Assembly (NCBI GenBank): GCA_907165065.1
Contig: OU015525.1
Location: forward strand, 48,533,037 to 48,597,036
Length of the DNA: 64,000 nt
Source of the DNA: Caprimulgus europaeus
Lineage: Eukaryota; Chordata; Aves; Caprimulgiformes; Caprimulgidae
Direction: 5' to 3'
This document shows positions 24,301 to 37,168 of this stretch, one piece after another. Both the position numbers and the translations under genes were made by a program. The notes under the pieces were generated by a model. That model was not told where the DNA came from. It saw only the letters and a program-made list of their open reading frames with translations, and made no database searches. Every line of letters begins with the position of its first letter. Within the stretch, counting starts at the first letter, position 1.

Positions 24301-27000
24301 CTGTCATCTCTGTCCTTTGCCAAAAGGTGAAACTCCCTTTGTGTGCTTGCTTTCCTGTGAAGTACAGGTAAATTCATGTTGTCTCTGCTACCTGAGGTTT
24401 GATAGAGGTAAGAGAAGAGAAGCGACCTATTTTCCAGGTTTAAAGGAACGTAAATGAAACTACCCTTGGGGCAGCAGAAGCAAAGACTTTTGTATCAGCT
24501 GTAGTGTTGTGGGCAGGACCGCCGGGCTGCTAAAGACTCTTCAGACCTGGCAGCCTCTTTCCCAGAGACTGCTCATCTTTTTAATAGCGTTTCCTTTTTG
24601 TTTTTCTTTTTTATTTATTTTTTGAAACAGTGTTCACAGTGACAGGATCCCTTTTTGCTTATGAGGAAAAAAAGAAAAGGCTGAGTGAAGGTCACTGAGA
24701 TGTTTTGCTATACACCTCATGAAATATTTTGAGCTAGTCATGTCTAGTTAGAGAAGGCTCAGGCGGGGGAGTTCCACTTCCTTTTGGTCACTCTTAAATC
24801 AATTTTATTGCTAGTTTGAGTAGAAGCTGGTGCAGAGCACACGCCAGAGCTCCTGGTGGAGCAAGTGGCCTGAAATGCCAGGTATCCAGTCCACCCCTAT
24901 CATAGGATGACATTAGAAGCAGCACAGCAGGTCTGTTGACCTTTGGTCCGATGTCCTCCTGTGTCTAAACACTGCCTCCTCCAGCGTGGTTAAAAGGGGT
25001 GTTTTTGCCTGCTGCATCCTGGGGTAAACACCCTGTGATTATACAGTGTCAGGTGGGCAGTGGTGTGCTGTGCAGTAATTGAAAGCAGCTTTCAAATCCG
25101 GTTTTGCTTGTAAATTAAATTGTTGCTTTTCCTGAGCAAGAACCGAATCAGCAGCATGTCTGAAGACCGTAAAAGTTGTCTGCTTCCATTATGAAAGCCA
25201 CAGTGACTAGTGGAAGTGTGTGTGTTTGAGAGTAGTGAATCTGGGCTGGACTTCTCTGTGGATTTTTATTTTTAAGTAGTGCAGTGGGTTGGATATATGC
25301 AGAAGATCCTGCTTGCATTATGGGCTTAAGTCAAGTCCTGTGTCAGCCACATTTACCACTTGCTTGACCAAAGCATAGAGGGTGTGCACAGCAAGAGACA
25401 GGTAGGCAGTGCAGGAGAACAGAGCTTTACTTGCAGGCCCTGAAGGTAATAAATGAAAACATCTGTGCTGGCCTCAGCACTGCTTACCCAAAAAAGTAAG
25501 GGGCTGAGTTAATCTTCCATAAAGAGTACGAATTTATAGACTCTCTTAAGGGAGGTATTAAACTTTTGTCTGCAGTTTCAAGTCTTAGGAGCGTCTTTGG
25601 AGAAGTTTATAAGCACTTGAGAAGATACATCCTGTCTCATAATCTTGACCTTTTCCAAGTTTTGGACTCGCCTTTACTGCTGTACTGGTATAAGCACAGG
25701 TCCTCATTTGACTCCTGCCCTTATCCCCAAATCCTTCTTCTCCAGTTAATTAGAGATTTTTCTTAAGCTTGCAGTGGCCAGTTTCTGATGAAGGTGTGGT
25801 TAGAGCTGTTCTGCTGAAGTTAGTTGTGTGCTGCAGTCTTGGCTACTGGATACTGGGATTCTCAAAGCAACTTCAAGCTCTTGTCCAAGGGCATTTTTGA
25901 CTATCCTGCCTCTTCAGGTAGGCAGCTCTCTCCATCCAGCACCAATACCTCGCTTCCCTCAGCTCCTTGCCTTGCATTTGGTTTTCTGCACATGTGGCAT
26001 TTATTCTAGGTCCTGATGAGCTCTGATGAAGTCCCAGCAAGGCTCATTTTGCTGAGGAAATGCAACCACAGTCTCTCCAGCACTTGCAGGACTGAGCGAG
26101 TGTATGAGCTCAGCAGCGCCGGCATCTCTGTCCCAGGGCCGGTGCCTATGGGAGGAGGAGGATGTAGCAGCTAAAATTGTCCTGTCAGGTAAGTGCTGCA
26201 GTCACCACTGCCATAGCCACTCTGATGTAACAGGAGATCCATCATCACCCTTGTAGGCTTGCTCTGTATTTGGGCTATGGCAGGATGTGGAAGACAGCCT
26301 AACGCAATTTGAAAATTTGTCCTGGCACCTCCAGGAAAGGGTTTCAGCCAAGGATTTGTTTCATGATAGCTTATACCCTGGCTATGATGGACCCCTCTGG
26401 GTATCTCTGTCCCCTCTCTCGGGCAGCCTTGTGGCATCCCCCTTTCTAAAAGGCATTGCTACATGCATTTCTGCAAATAATACTGGGTGCTGCAAACATG
26501 GCACTGGTGGTGGGAGGAGTGAGCCAGCTCCTTGGTATAGTAGTAGGTCTTCTGCTGAGCTTAGGTGCTTCAGCATCTCCAGAAAATCTTCCTAATTTCT
26601 CAAGCTCTCCATTGTATTTCATTGCCTCATATACCATAATTTGACCTTCTGTCACATGTTAACAGACATTCAGGATTTAAGATGAGGCTTTTCCTACAGA
26701 GATCTAAAATAATAATTCTGGTACTACCGCTGAGTCTCGGGGGAGCTGGTATCTCGGCTTACTGTGGCACTAAATTGCATCTGCTGGCGTTTTGGGCCTG
26801 TCTCTCATGCAGCACTCAAACACAGTTGCTGCAGAGTTTTGCTTTATAAACATAATTCGCAATGTTCAGTCTCAGCAATCCTAAAGCTCACAGCTGCGAG
26901 GGAAAGAGCGCTCAGATTGTATTGATAAAAGGCAAAACATGACAGTGCAATCGGCACGTTTTTACGGGGGAAAACGATGGACTATTTCTTTGTTTTGCAG

Positions 27001-27520
27001 ACCAGTGACACCAGTACAGCCCAGCCGTCTCCTCAGAGAGCTACTGGCCATCAGTGTAAGGGTGAAGAAGCAGAAGAAGGGTATGGATGTTCTCATGTGT
27101 AAAGACTTTTTGCCAGAGATCTAGGCAACTCCTTTGTGCTTATGGACTCTTCAGAGTGAAGGTGAAGAGAGAGTACTGTGATGGCGCACACAGCTGAAGA
27201 GACCGAAATGCAGCTTCCATGCTCCAAGCTGTGCAGGTGGTCATCTTTGACCACCTTGCAGGGCTCTGTCTGAGGGGTCAGCACAACCTGGTGTCATCTG
27301 CGGTTGCAGCATACCATAGCCATAGCCAGAGAATTCCACGTGAGGATGTTGCCAGCCCACAGAGGTACCCAGGGTGGGGCTTTCCCCTTCCAGCAGGACG
27401 AGTACCTGGGCTTCCTGGGCACGTAGCTCTGTATTTCTACCCACTTGCTACACCTTCCAGAAGTCCTGTTTGTACTGTACTGATATTGTTTATGTTGAAT
27501 AAATGCTTTCTTCAGCTTCT
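27001..27520 (+). ncRNA. Candidate non-coding terminal exon with AATAAA
   Basis: A good 3' splice-site pattern (TTTCTTTGTTTTGCAG) ends at 27000. About 500 bases of mixed-composition sequence without a long ORF follow, then AATAAA at 27498-27503. GT/T-rich sequence follows the hexamer, as expected for a cleavage site. An A12 run (27550-27561) lies 46 bases past the hexamer, so a decayed retrocopy with poly(A) is the alternative. No protein similarity was recognised. It could also be an alternative KCTD1 3' terminal exon. Confidence 0.25.
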
Positions 27521-27691
27521 CTGTTGTGGCAATTGTTTTTGCTGAATCGAAAAAAAAAAAAGTGGGGGTTGCTTGTTTAAGCATTGTGGTGAGACATGAT
27601 TGTGATTAGGTTTTATAATCTTTATTGAAATGTTTGTTTTGAAAAAGTACATCCTCAAAATGGGAACACTTGTGCAGGAGCTGAATCTGAA

Positions 27692-27789
27692 AGTAGTCCT
27701 AATGTACCTGGTTAGGATATTTGGACTCGAATTTGGCCCAGTTCAAGTCCCAATATCCTAACCAGGAACATTAGGACATTAGGACTACT
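27692..27789. repeat. 98-bp near-perfect hairpin with 8-bp tandem insertion in one arm
   Basis: The left arm (27692-27731) and right arm (27742-27789) are inverted copies pairing over roughly 36-39 bases with very few mismatches. Outer ends are AGTAGT/ACTACT and inner ends GGACT...AGTCC and GAA/TTC. The loop is about 10 bases. The only large difference is an 8-bp unit (ACATTAGG) present twice in the right arm (27768-27783) and once in the left. Arm similarity this high means a young inversion duplication, a very small fold-back element, or selection on a hairpin RNA. Confidence 0.75.
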
Positions 27790-30516
27790 CCCACAAGCAC
27801 CCCTAAGGATTAGTCTGCTGTTTATTTCGGAGTCAGGCACGTAGCTGTTCAGGACACTTAAGTGATTTCTGCTTTGGCGTGATGGAAATTCATTTGTATC
27901 TCCAACTTCCAAAGTCTGCTGACTGTTTGGGTTCATTCTCCATACAGTGCATGTGTTCAGAGGTGGCTTTTCTGCTGGGGATGGCTGATGTGGGTGTGCT
28001 GAATGCTGTTGCCAGCTGTTCCTGGGCACCAAGCTTTTGTGAGGAGAAACACCTCTCTCGTGGCTTGCTGTTGTGAAAAAATTATAATGACTACAGACAG
28101 ATTTTGTGCTTTAGAGTAAACTACTGCATGATTATTGTTTCTAATGTCTAGACTAGGTAAGACAAGCTTGTCACCTACTCCAAAAAAATCCAAGAGAGTC
28201 TGAAATATGTAACTTTGAATTTCTCAGCATTGATAATTGATTGAGCTGTGACAGGGAGCATCTGATAATTTTAGAATTTGATACAAAGGCTAGAGCTACA
28301 GTTCACTGAGTAACGTATATATACTCCTGCTTCATCTGGGCTGGCTCACATGGAGTATGTTGGCTGTAATGACCCTAGTCAGCAATGTCTTGACCTGCAA
28401 CCTAAAATGATTCCCACAGTCCAGTGAATGAGTCAAATAGATGTTTTGTACTTGAATGTCAGTCCTCGAGTAAGTGATCTCAGGTTGTCATGTAGTGGTA
28501 GGTTTTTGTCAAAGTTTCTGGCTTAAGAAAGGAACTGGAATGACTTTACTCAAGACCACAGAGTTTAAATAACACTTCTGAAACCACTGCTAATCATAGC
28601 AGTCTGAGTGAATATTTTGAGGGGAAGAGGAAGCCTCCTGTCTCTTTGATTTTTGTACGCTTAGCAGTATGTTATAATAACTCGTGTTCTTCAGATATCT
28701 CTTATTTCTTCCACTTGACACCAGAAGATTGACGTGGTTCCTATGTTGTTCTTTAGTAGACCACTTGCATGGGTGCACAGTAGCCCTACAGCTACTGTGT
28801 TTTTTCAACCCAGCTATAAAGGCTTTTTCTTTAACAATATTCTTGAATGGAGTTGGGGAGGAGGTGGTATAGAACAAAAAGGCATGGAGGAGAAGAGATC
28901 TGAAAGTTCTCCTCCATGATCTTCAATACCCTTTGGTAGAAAGACTTCTAAATCCTAAGGATTTTTGTAAATCCCAGGGAGGAGGAGTTCAGGCAGGGCT
29001 GCTTTTTCTTCTGTTGAGCCTACGGGAAGGCTTGCCTAGAGCTGAAAATGAGAAGCAGGTTCAGATATACCCAAAAGACCTGGGCATACTAACTCCTTGT
29101 TGAAAGACGTCTTCAAACATCAGCAAGAAAGTGGAGAAGCCCCAAAGTGTTTAGAGTTGGAGTGCCAAACTGCACTAGTAGAGCAGTGGTTTTGTGCGCT
29201 AAATGAAAACTGAAATGTTTTGTAAGACCTAAATGTCTTTAACCTGTTGAGCGCATAGATTTAACACTTATGTAGTTTCAGCAATAAATTAATTCTGATC
29301 AGAATTCAGAACTCATTATTCTTAAAAGTTGTTCAGAAAAAAATCTTTGAGTACTAATAAAAAATGTTTTACAGGGTATTTCAAGTATTCGGTCCACAGG
29401 AAGCATTGTAAAACCTGAGATTTCCTGTTCTTAATTTTTTGTAAGCTAAATATTCAAATAATTGAGAAGAAAAGGTACTAAGTGAAAAACAGACTGTTGA
29501 TAGATCAGGAAGGTCATTGTCCATTCCAGCCCGTGCCTGTGCTAGCTGTGCTTTGTGTCCCATTCATGAATAAAGTTGGTGTAGTTCCCGAGGCAGATGA
29601 CAACCTCTGTGATCTCCTCTGTGGGAACAGCCGTGGCCGGGATATAAACCCTCCCTGGGTACAGATCTCACCTGCCTGACACCAAGCATACCAAGGAAGG
29701 CTTCCAAAGAGTTTTTTTGAGCATTTTTGTCATCAACTGTTCTAGATAGCTTGCTGCATCCAATTGATTTTAGTTTCTATGATTCCTTTCTTTTCTCCTA
29801 TAATTGTTTCTAAGGAATAGTAATTACTTTAGATAGTAGAAGCTTAATTTACAAGCAGTATCTTGTTCTAACTGCTTTTTACCTGAGCTTATCCACTTCC
29901 ATGTTTGCAGTAATCCAATGCAGGCAGCATATTTCTTCGGAGAAACTGTTTGCCCCTGTGTTATCTTTTCCATAGCTGAACCAATACAGTACTTTAATTA
30001 ATGCAATGATTTAACCTTGATCTGTTAAACAGATGTCAGAGTGGTCTTAATGCCCTCCCCATTGGATGGTGGTCTTCTGTGCTGTGGCTGTGCTAGTGGG
30101 TTGTGGCACATAAAAGAAACTGGTTTTTAAGCACCTGGTTCTCTGAATCCTGTTTCTGCTTTAATTTCTCTGGGGTAACTGCAGTAAAAATACCATTGCC
30201 TAATTTCAAAGTGGTCTCCAAAACAGTAGTGATCTGGTTTTATCCAGGGAAATGTGCTTTGTGAGCTAAGGCTGGAGCAAGGCTAGCATTATGGTATTTA
30301 GTATCTAAACATTGAGCAGATGGGTGTTGTTTCTGGAGGCACAATACATGCAGGTAACTTGAAGGGGGAGTGTTGAAAAGGAGGAGGGTGAAATAAGACA
30401 GAATAAGGTTGTATTATAAAGTGGTTTTATTTCTTGGGAGTTTTAGTAGGTAAACTGTGTAAATGGCAGCTTGGTCACATCTTGGTTTTGGTTCTGGTTC
30501 ACTTTTCTTATGTTGT

Positions 30517-30547
30517 GGTTTGTTTTTGTTTTGTTTTGTTTTTTTCT
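30517..30547. repeat. (TTTTG)n tract
   Basis: TTTTG-type units in tandem ending in a T run. Confidence 0.8.
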
Positions 30548-31599
30548 CCCTTGTAAAATGCCCACAGTCCTTCGACCTGTCTCCCATCCTGGTAATGGTG
30601 TTTATAGTACGCATTCTTCTACCGTTTCATGCAGCCAGTGCTATCACAGCTATGCTGAATGAGGTCCCAACCTAACTACAATATTAACCCTGCAAATCTG
30701 TTCATTTTCTCCTGAGCAGCCCCAGGCAGGGTATCCAGGAGAATGTGTCCAATTGAAAAACTATTACAGGCTTGGTGGTGCTGCAGTGTGCTAAATTGCA
30801 ATGGGGCTGTGTTCTTCTGCCAGACAAGATCCTGCTAAGGGAGGTGATGGTGTCTGTCTCACACAAGTTACCGAATTTGCTTTTCATTTTAGTCTCAGTC
30901 TTTGTTAATGATTTTTTTTTTTCAAACTGTTTGTCTGCTTCTAAGCACCGAGATTGTTCCCTTCCTCCCACCCACTACTTTCCTTCTGCTAATTGTCCAA
31001 CTTACGGGTTTTTTTTTTATCCCCTTCGGTTTGCATCACTCCTTACTTTCTTTACTTTCACCTTTCTAGCTGTTGTTTTCATTTTTTTCTTCATTATTTT
31101 ACTAAATACCATACTGCAGATCAGCAGCATCTTGGGTGGTGGTTGTACCACATAGCATTTATAGCAGACATCAGGTTTGCATAGCGTGTGTATCTTATTT
31201 TGTCTGGACTTGTCTTCATTGCGCTGCAGGCACCTCCTCAAGCAATTGTAGTGATTAAGCCTGGTATTTCTGCAGATTTATATTAACTTCTGCTTATAAA
31301 GAAACAGAAGAAACCAAACTCCCTCCCCCAACGTCTAAACTAGATGTTTTTCTTCATCCCCTTCATTTTTATCAGTATTTGACCTAGGCTTGCTTTTGCG
31401 TATGAAAGAAAATTAGTTAAGTACCTTGTGGTTTATAGATGCCTTTTGTTACATATTACTTGGATTTATTGTGCAACATTGGCCTGTAAATCATTTCAGT
31501 TAGACATTTACCTGGCTCATGTTGCTTGCATGGTTTGAGTCTTTTAACAGCCATGAAAAATGGATAAATGATGTTTTTGGCAGCAGCAGACTTTACTAG

Positions 31600-32170
31600 T
31601 CCAAATACGCCGTAACTCTCTCTCACGGCCGTGCTTCACTTCTGCGAGCTTTGCTGCTCGGCTCCGTGGAGATGTTTACAAGGAGTCCTTCACCTTTTGC
31701 AGCTGAAAGATGTGTCGAAAGAACAAAGAGAGTTTTGTGATGAAGTGTATCTGACTTCTTGCTGCTTTGCTTACCTTTTAAATGTAAAACTTTGTAATTT
31801 GCAAGGGCTTTTAGTTCTCAGGGCATCCCTATGAGATTCCACCCTGTGCAGAGCTTTCCTTCAGTCAAAAGCGGGGTTGTCTCAAAACCGCTCTCGAATG
31901 CATTTCTATTTTAATCCCTGGCTTTGAATGCAGCCTGCCCTACTGGCTCCAGCACATCGCCCTGCCCTGCCCCACCCGCCGCGTGCGCAGGCTGGGTCTG
32001 CTCTTTGCTGGCGTTACATCTCTGCCTTTGTGACTAAAAGTTGGTTTCATCAGCAAAGCATCGGCTCCTGCTCTGCTCTGGGAGCTCGCCTGCCTCGGGA
32101 AGTCGCTCAGACCTGCAGCCTATGCGGGGCACACGAGGGCATCTGTCGCCATACGTATAACTTTTAAATG
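31600..32170. promoter_or_regulatory. CpG cluster upstream of BTB exon
   Basis: I count close to 28 CpGs in about 570 bases, against only a handful per kilobase in most of the intron. The densest part is near 31975-32000 (CCGCCGCGTGCGC). It ends about 620 bases before exon 2, which carries the short isoform's start codon, so it could be an internal promoter or enhancer. No clear TATA box or initiator can be assigned. A purely compositional patch is the alternative. Confidence 0.3.
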
Positions 32171-32772
32171 GAAAATGTCTTTCTCAAAGGCTGTCGATGT
32201 CCAGTGGTCTGCAGTCCATGAGCAGTTGACTAGTCCAGGTGTTTCTGCTTCTGTTTCCGTGCTATGTGAATTGGGAATTCGAGAGAAGAGTGTGCAGGAT
32301 GGAGGAGTTGAGGGTTTGTATTTCTGTTCTGACTGTATGGCAGTGAAGAAGGGCTTGGGAAGGAACAGAAAGGCTACCTGGGGTCATCTTAATTAAGGAA
32401 AATAGTAATTGTTCTTGGTCTTTCTGTCTGCAGCTCTTTCTGTCAGAGCCTTTATCAGCTCTTAAATACAAGAATGACCTTTTTCTTTTTTTTCTTTTTT
32501 TTTTTTGGTATGGATTGTCTGTCACAAGCAGTATTCAGGAAGAACTTGTTTTATTGAAAGTAGTTTCTACTTTGTGGGTTTTATCACTGCATTTGCCCCA
32601 CTTTACTTATTTAGAATGTAACCAGTTAAGACTCTTAGAGCTGGATTGATTTTTAAAACTGCCAAACATTTGTCTGTGCTTTAATAAGATAAAAAACATA
32701 ATCTGACACTATGAGACAGTGCTATTGACTTAAGACTGTGGGTTTCTGTGAGGTTTTTAAGGAGATCGTTAA

Positions 32773-32973
<201 letters not shown>

Positions 32974-34869
32974 TAACTTTTAAAAGCTTGTTCTGCATGT
33001 CTTTGGCAACTCCTTTTCTTCCATTTCATGCTTGGACGTCCTGGGGCTGTCTTAGAATGATAAATTTAGTTCCTTTTGTTTCAAAATTAAATTAGGTTTC
33101 TTTGTTTGGAGGAGGTTAGAGACTGGCTTTTCTTTCCCTGCTCCACTGTGTTTCAGACAAATGGCACTTCTGCAAATCCCTATGTGTATGTACTGAAACG
33201 AAGCTGATGGTAAAGAGCATTTACTTTCTGCCACCTAGAATTCTGGGTTTATGCCAGGGCACCCGTTCTGTGGTTTATTACATTCAAAAACTGTAGCGAT
33301 ACCGCATTTAAGTCCAAAGGTGGGGGTGTTGGAGTATTTCTTTTGTTTCTGTTGGAGCAGTAACCGCTTTTCTGTACTATCAAGTAATCTCAGATGTGTC
33401 ACTTGAGGTAAAGGCAAGGTTGTATATAACAAAATATAGGACAGCATTAACTGAATACTTTTTATAGAATCTTAGGACTCTTAACTCTCCTATACATTCT
33501 GAATGAAACATTTGTGATTCTGGTAGCTTACTGGTATTAAGCAGTTAGAAAACCTCTGCGTGCATGAGCAAGTGGTGTATGTAGAATAGGTGAAGTAAGA
33601 ACGCAGCTTTAAGAAAACAACAGTGTATTGAACACAGTGTGTGTGTGGATACACATGGTGGTGATGCAGATAAACACTGTAGTGACATTGTAACTCTAAG
33701 AGTTGGTTATCAGTTAGCAGGTGTTGTTTGTGTCCACAATATTAGTCTGTCCCTTGTCTTTTACTGCCTGATCCTGCTCTAGAAGGAAAGCAGTGTTACC
33801 TTCATGGTCTTTCCACTTGAGGGGCATTTTTGAGTTTCTTGATCCTGCAGCTCTGACTTGCCTTCCCAAAGGGTACAAGGCACACTTCATGAGATGTGAT
33901 TTTGTTTTAAGGCTGGGTTTCAGTGGTACTGCTATCTCTGTGGTGTTGCCTACCTAGTTTTAGGTGGGACTGGAGTAGTGCTTCTAATGCTAGAAGCTTA
34001 CAGGGCTAGAGGAAGGGAACAGTCAATAAAGGCGTAAGAAAGAAAAACAGCTGAGCACATGGCCTTTCTTGTGACAACCTCCTCAAGGAAGGCCAGGCAG
34101 AGCGAAGTAATAGAAGCCATGCCAAAGCACAGGCCTGCCAGGAGAGATTGAAGCAATGTCTGGAAAAACTTGAACTGTTCTTCGAAAACCAAATCTGTCA
34201 TTTTGGTAAACTTTTTTTATGAGTTTCTTGTGCTCAGCCACTAGGAGTTGTGATTGCTTAGTGTGTTTTTGGTAGTTGGAGTAGTGATGGTGTCTGAAAC
34301 TGTTGTTTGTGCAGTATGAGAGGCTGCTGCTTCTGTTTCCATGTCAGATTCAGCGGGACAGCATATTGCTTTAAATGAAGAAATACTAAAATGTCTTTCA
34401 TAAGTGTGTATGGTGGCAGTGGAATTTAAGCTTAATGTATTCTATGTTCTGCTGAGCCATTGTAGCACTTGAAAGTAGAAGCTATGCCTGTAGTATCAAA
34501 GCCGGTTTAATAAATTAAATGTTTTAAAGCTCTTCAAACATAATTTAAAGAAAACTCAAACTCTATGTTATAGACATTCTGTTTCAAGTCGTTCTGACAT
34601 GTGTTTGTGTTTCAGTTCTGACAGTAAGTGTCTTTTGAACCCCTTGATGAGTGAGTATTTCCAGCATAACTGTTAGAACCTGGAATTCCCAGCCACTTAC
34701 AGAACTTGAGAGATGTTTCTTTTTTACATTAGCAGCTTCAAAAGAGCAATTATTATATTCATTTGGATGTCAAGATAATGGCATGAAGCAATAAGCTGGC
34801 AATAATAATACAGTCGTTTGGCTTTATTCTGGAGATTTTACCTTAACCCTTTTTTTCCCCAATGAGGGA

Positions 34870-34896
34870 TGTGTGTGTGTATGTATCTATATATGT
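34870..34896. repeat. (GT)n/(AT)n short microsatellite
   Basis: GTGTGTGTGT grading into GTATCTATATATG. Short and imperfect. Confidence 0.7.
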
Positions 34897-35953
34897 GGTG
34901 GGTGCTGGATACAAATTATCCAGTAATATTTGGACCTTAATACAAAGTGTTCTTTGGAGCCTGACCCTGTCAGTCTATATCTGCAATCTAACTTTGTTAG
35001 TGTTAGTTAATCCAAGGTTTTAGTCAACATTACTTGTATGTTTCCTTTTTCTAGCAATATCGTGTGTGAATGAGATCAAAACTAAGGCAGGGTCTCATAG
35101 ATATCTTTGGGCCAGTTGAAGCCTCCTGAGGCTTACTGTCATATGAAGTATTGTCTATGGAAAATAAGGTCTTCATTATCTTGCCTGAAAGAGCACTGCT
35201 CCAGGGATGAGTCAAGGCATAGGTTGCAGGCTCCAGCATCTAACAGGTTGAGACATGAAAGTCATTAGGCTTCTGACTCGTATTACATGTAGTCTAAGGG
35301 CTAGAAGCCTAAAATGAACCTTTCATCTGTGGGCCAGGTACCAGAGTCATCTTTCTTTGTGAGATTGAAAGGGTGATATCCAAACCAGCAGCTTTGGAGT
35401 CACTATGACTTGCTGGTGTGAAGGAGACCTATCCTGATAGAGCAGTCTTTGCTTTGGAGCAAGTATACTCTTCCTTCTCCTTTTGGATTCAATAGCATCT
35501 CATCTTGTGCTTCTCTTTTTTCTCCTTGGACAGTAGAGTAGGAACTGGAAAGAGTTCTTTAAAAAAAGAGTTCCTTAAATGATATCAGGTAAAGACTTGT
35601 AGCTCACAGGGCTCATTTTCCATGATTCTTTTGTTAGATCTCCCAAACTGGGTTGTGCCTTGATGTGTAAAATGCCTACTGACAGATATCCATTCATTCC
35701 TCAAAAGAAACTCAGGTGTGACTATAGAGGTGACTTGCTAGTGATGCTGGGTCTCTGTCTTTTGCTATGGAAAGACCATTGAGGGCTTCTCTCAAATGCT
35801 CTTGTAGTTGAAGAACCCAGAGAATTGGAGCCTATCTGTGTTTTGGCCAAAGGCTGACACAGTGAAGCAATCCAACAGACAAGCAGTTTATCTAATAGGT
35901 AGTTTGAATTGAGTAATCCTAGAATTTTAAATTCTGAAGCTGAAATAGTGCTT

Positions 35954-35977
35954 AAAAAAAAAAAAAAAAAAAAAAAA
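35954..35977. repeat. A24 homopolymer
   Basis: Longest A run in the window. It may be the tail of a separate small retro-insertion, but no body was recognised before it. Confidence 0.85.
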
Positions 35978-37061
35978 GAAATCCAGTAGCATAGAATTCA
36001 AAGGAACCCAGTTACATTCTAGGCCAGGGAAAACCTACACAAGGTTTTCACAAGGAAGATCCCATGTGATTATTTTATCTTGTCAACAGGCTTCAGGTTC
36101 TCCCAAGACACTGGTGAGACCATGCTTCAGACATGATCTCATGCAAGTGAATAATACAATTTGCTAGACTTAGGCTTCAAGAAGAGGCAATTTGAATCAG
36201 TATATCTACCCAGAAGACCTAATGTAAGGTCAGTCTGCTGAAAGAAATAGTAATTTTCTCTAAATGCCTGAGGAGGGGGCATGCATCATTTTGTGCAGCA
36301 CTCTCCACCAAAACTGCAGACCTTGATGCATTCACCCATATACAGATTGTTCCTCCTGTTTTTGAGTTGTCAACTGATGGTTATTCATATGTCCATGTGA
36401 ACGGACCAAACAAATTGTTTCTACTCTGTGAGGAGTCTTAGAGTTTTGGAATTTGTTCTATTTTGAACTCGATCATTCCTTCCTCTTCTCAACAACCTTT
36501 GGTTTACTTTAAGTTACCAAATCTGCAGGATGATATTTGGCAATTCAAAGTTATCTGTGAAAGATTTGGCTGCACTACATTTTTTTACTACTTTGGTTTT
36601 GCACGTGAAGATTTAAAAAAATAGTTCTGCTTTCCAGTGCTCAGGAAAAAAACCTCAAATCTTATTCCAGGGAAGATGGATACAATATGAGGGCCTGCTA
36701 AAGGAGCCTTACTCCCCTGAGAGCTGAGGCACATGCATGCTGTCCCATTGTTCCCTATGGTTACCAGAGAGTCTGAAGGAAATGGTTTGGTTTAGGATTT
36801 ATGATTATAAGTAGAGGAAGCACAGGCCTATTATTTCTGATATTTGAACCTAAGCAGCCTCCTCTCCTTCTTTCAGTGCATTATCATCTTGCAGTAGGAT
36901 CAAACCCTTTACTTGGACTTGTCATTACTACATCCCTCAGCCTTAATGCTGTCTGTATGGTATCTACCAAAAGTTATTGTGCACCAGGCTAATACAATCT
37001 CAACTGACTATCAGAACTAAATGGGAAGATGTTTAATATTGATCATATGAGCATCAGCTGT

Positions 37062-37080
37062 CTGATATCTCCGATATCAG
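37062..37080. repeat. Perfect 8-bp inverted repeat (CTGATATC/GATATCAG)
   Basis: CTGATATC, a 3-base spacer, then GATATCAG, followed by a third partial copy (AATATCAGCAG). It lies just upstream of the recombinase-like frame. Confidence 0.7.
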
Positions 37081-37168
37081 CAATATCAGCAGTGTTGTCT
37101 ATCTCATATATTCAAAGCATTTGGTTTTTTAATTAGTTCTGTCCAAGTCATCGGGGACAAATATTGTG

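Noticed and set aside
26456-26644. 62-codon hydrophobic ORF (LVVGGVSQLLGIVVGLLL) resembling a membrane peptide
   Set aside because: Short, isolated, no promoter or splice support; the resemblance is to generic hydrophobic sequence.
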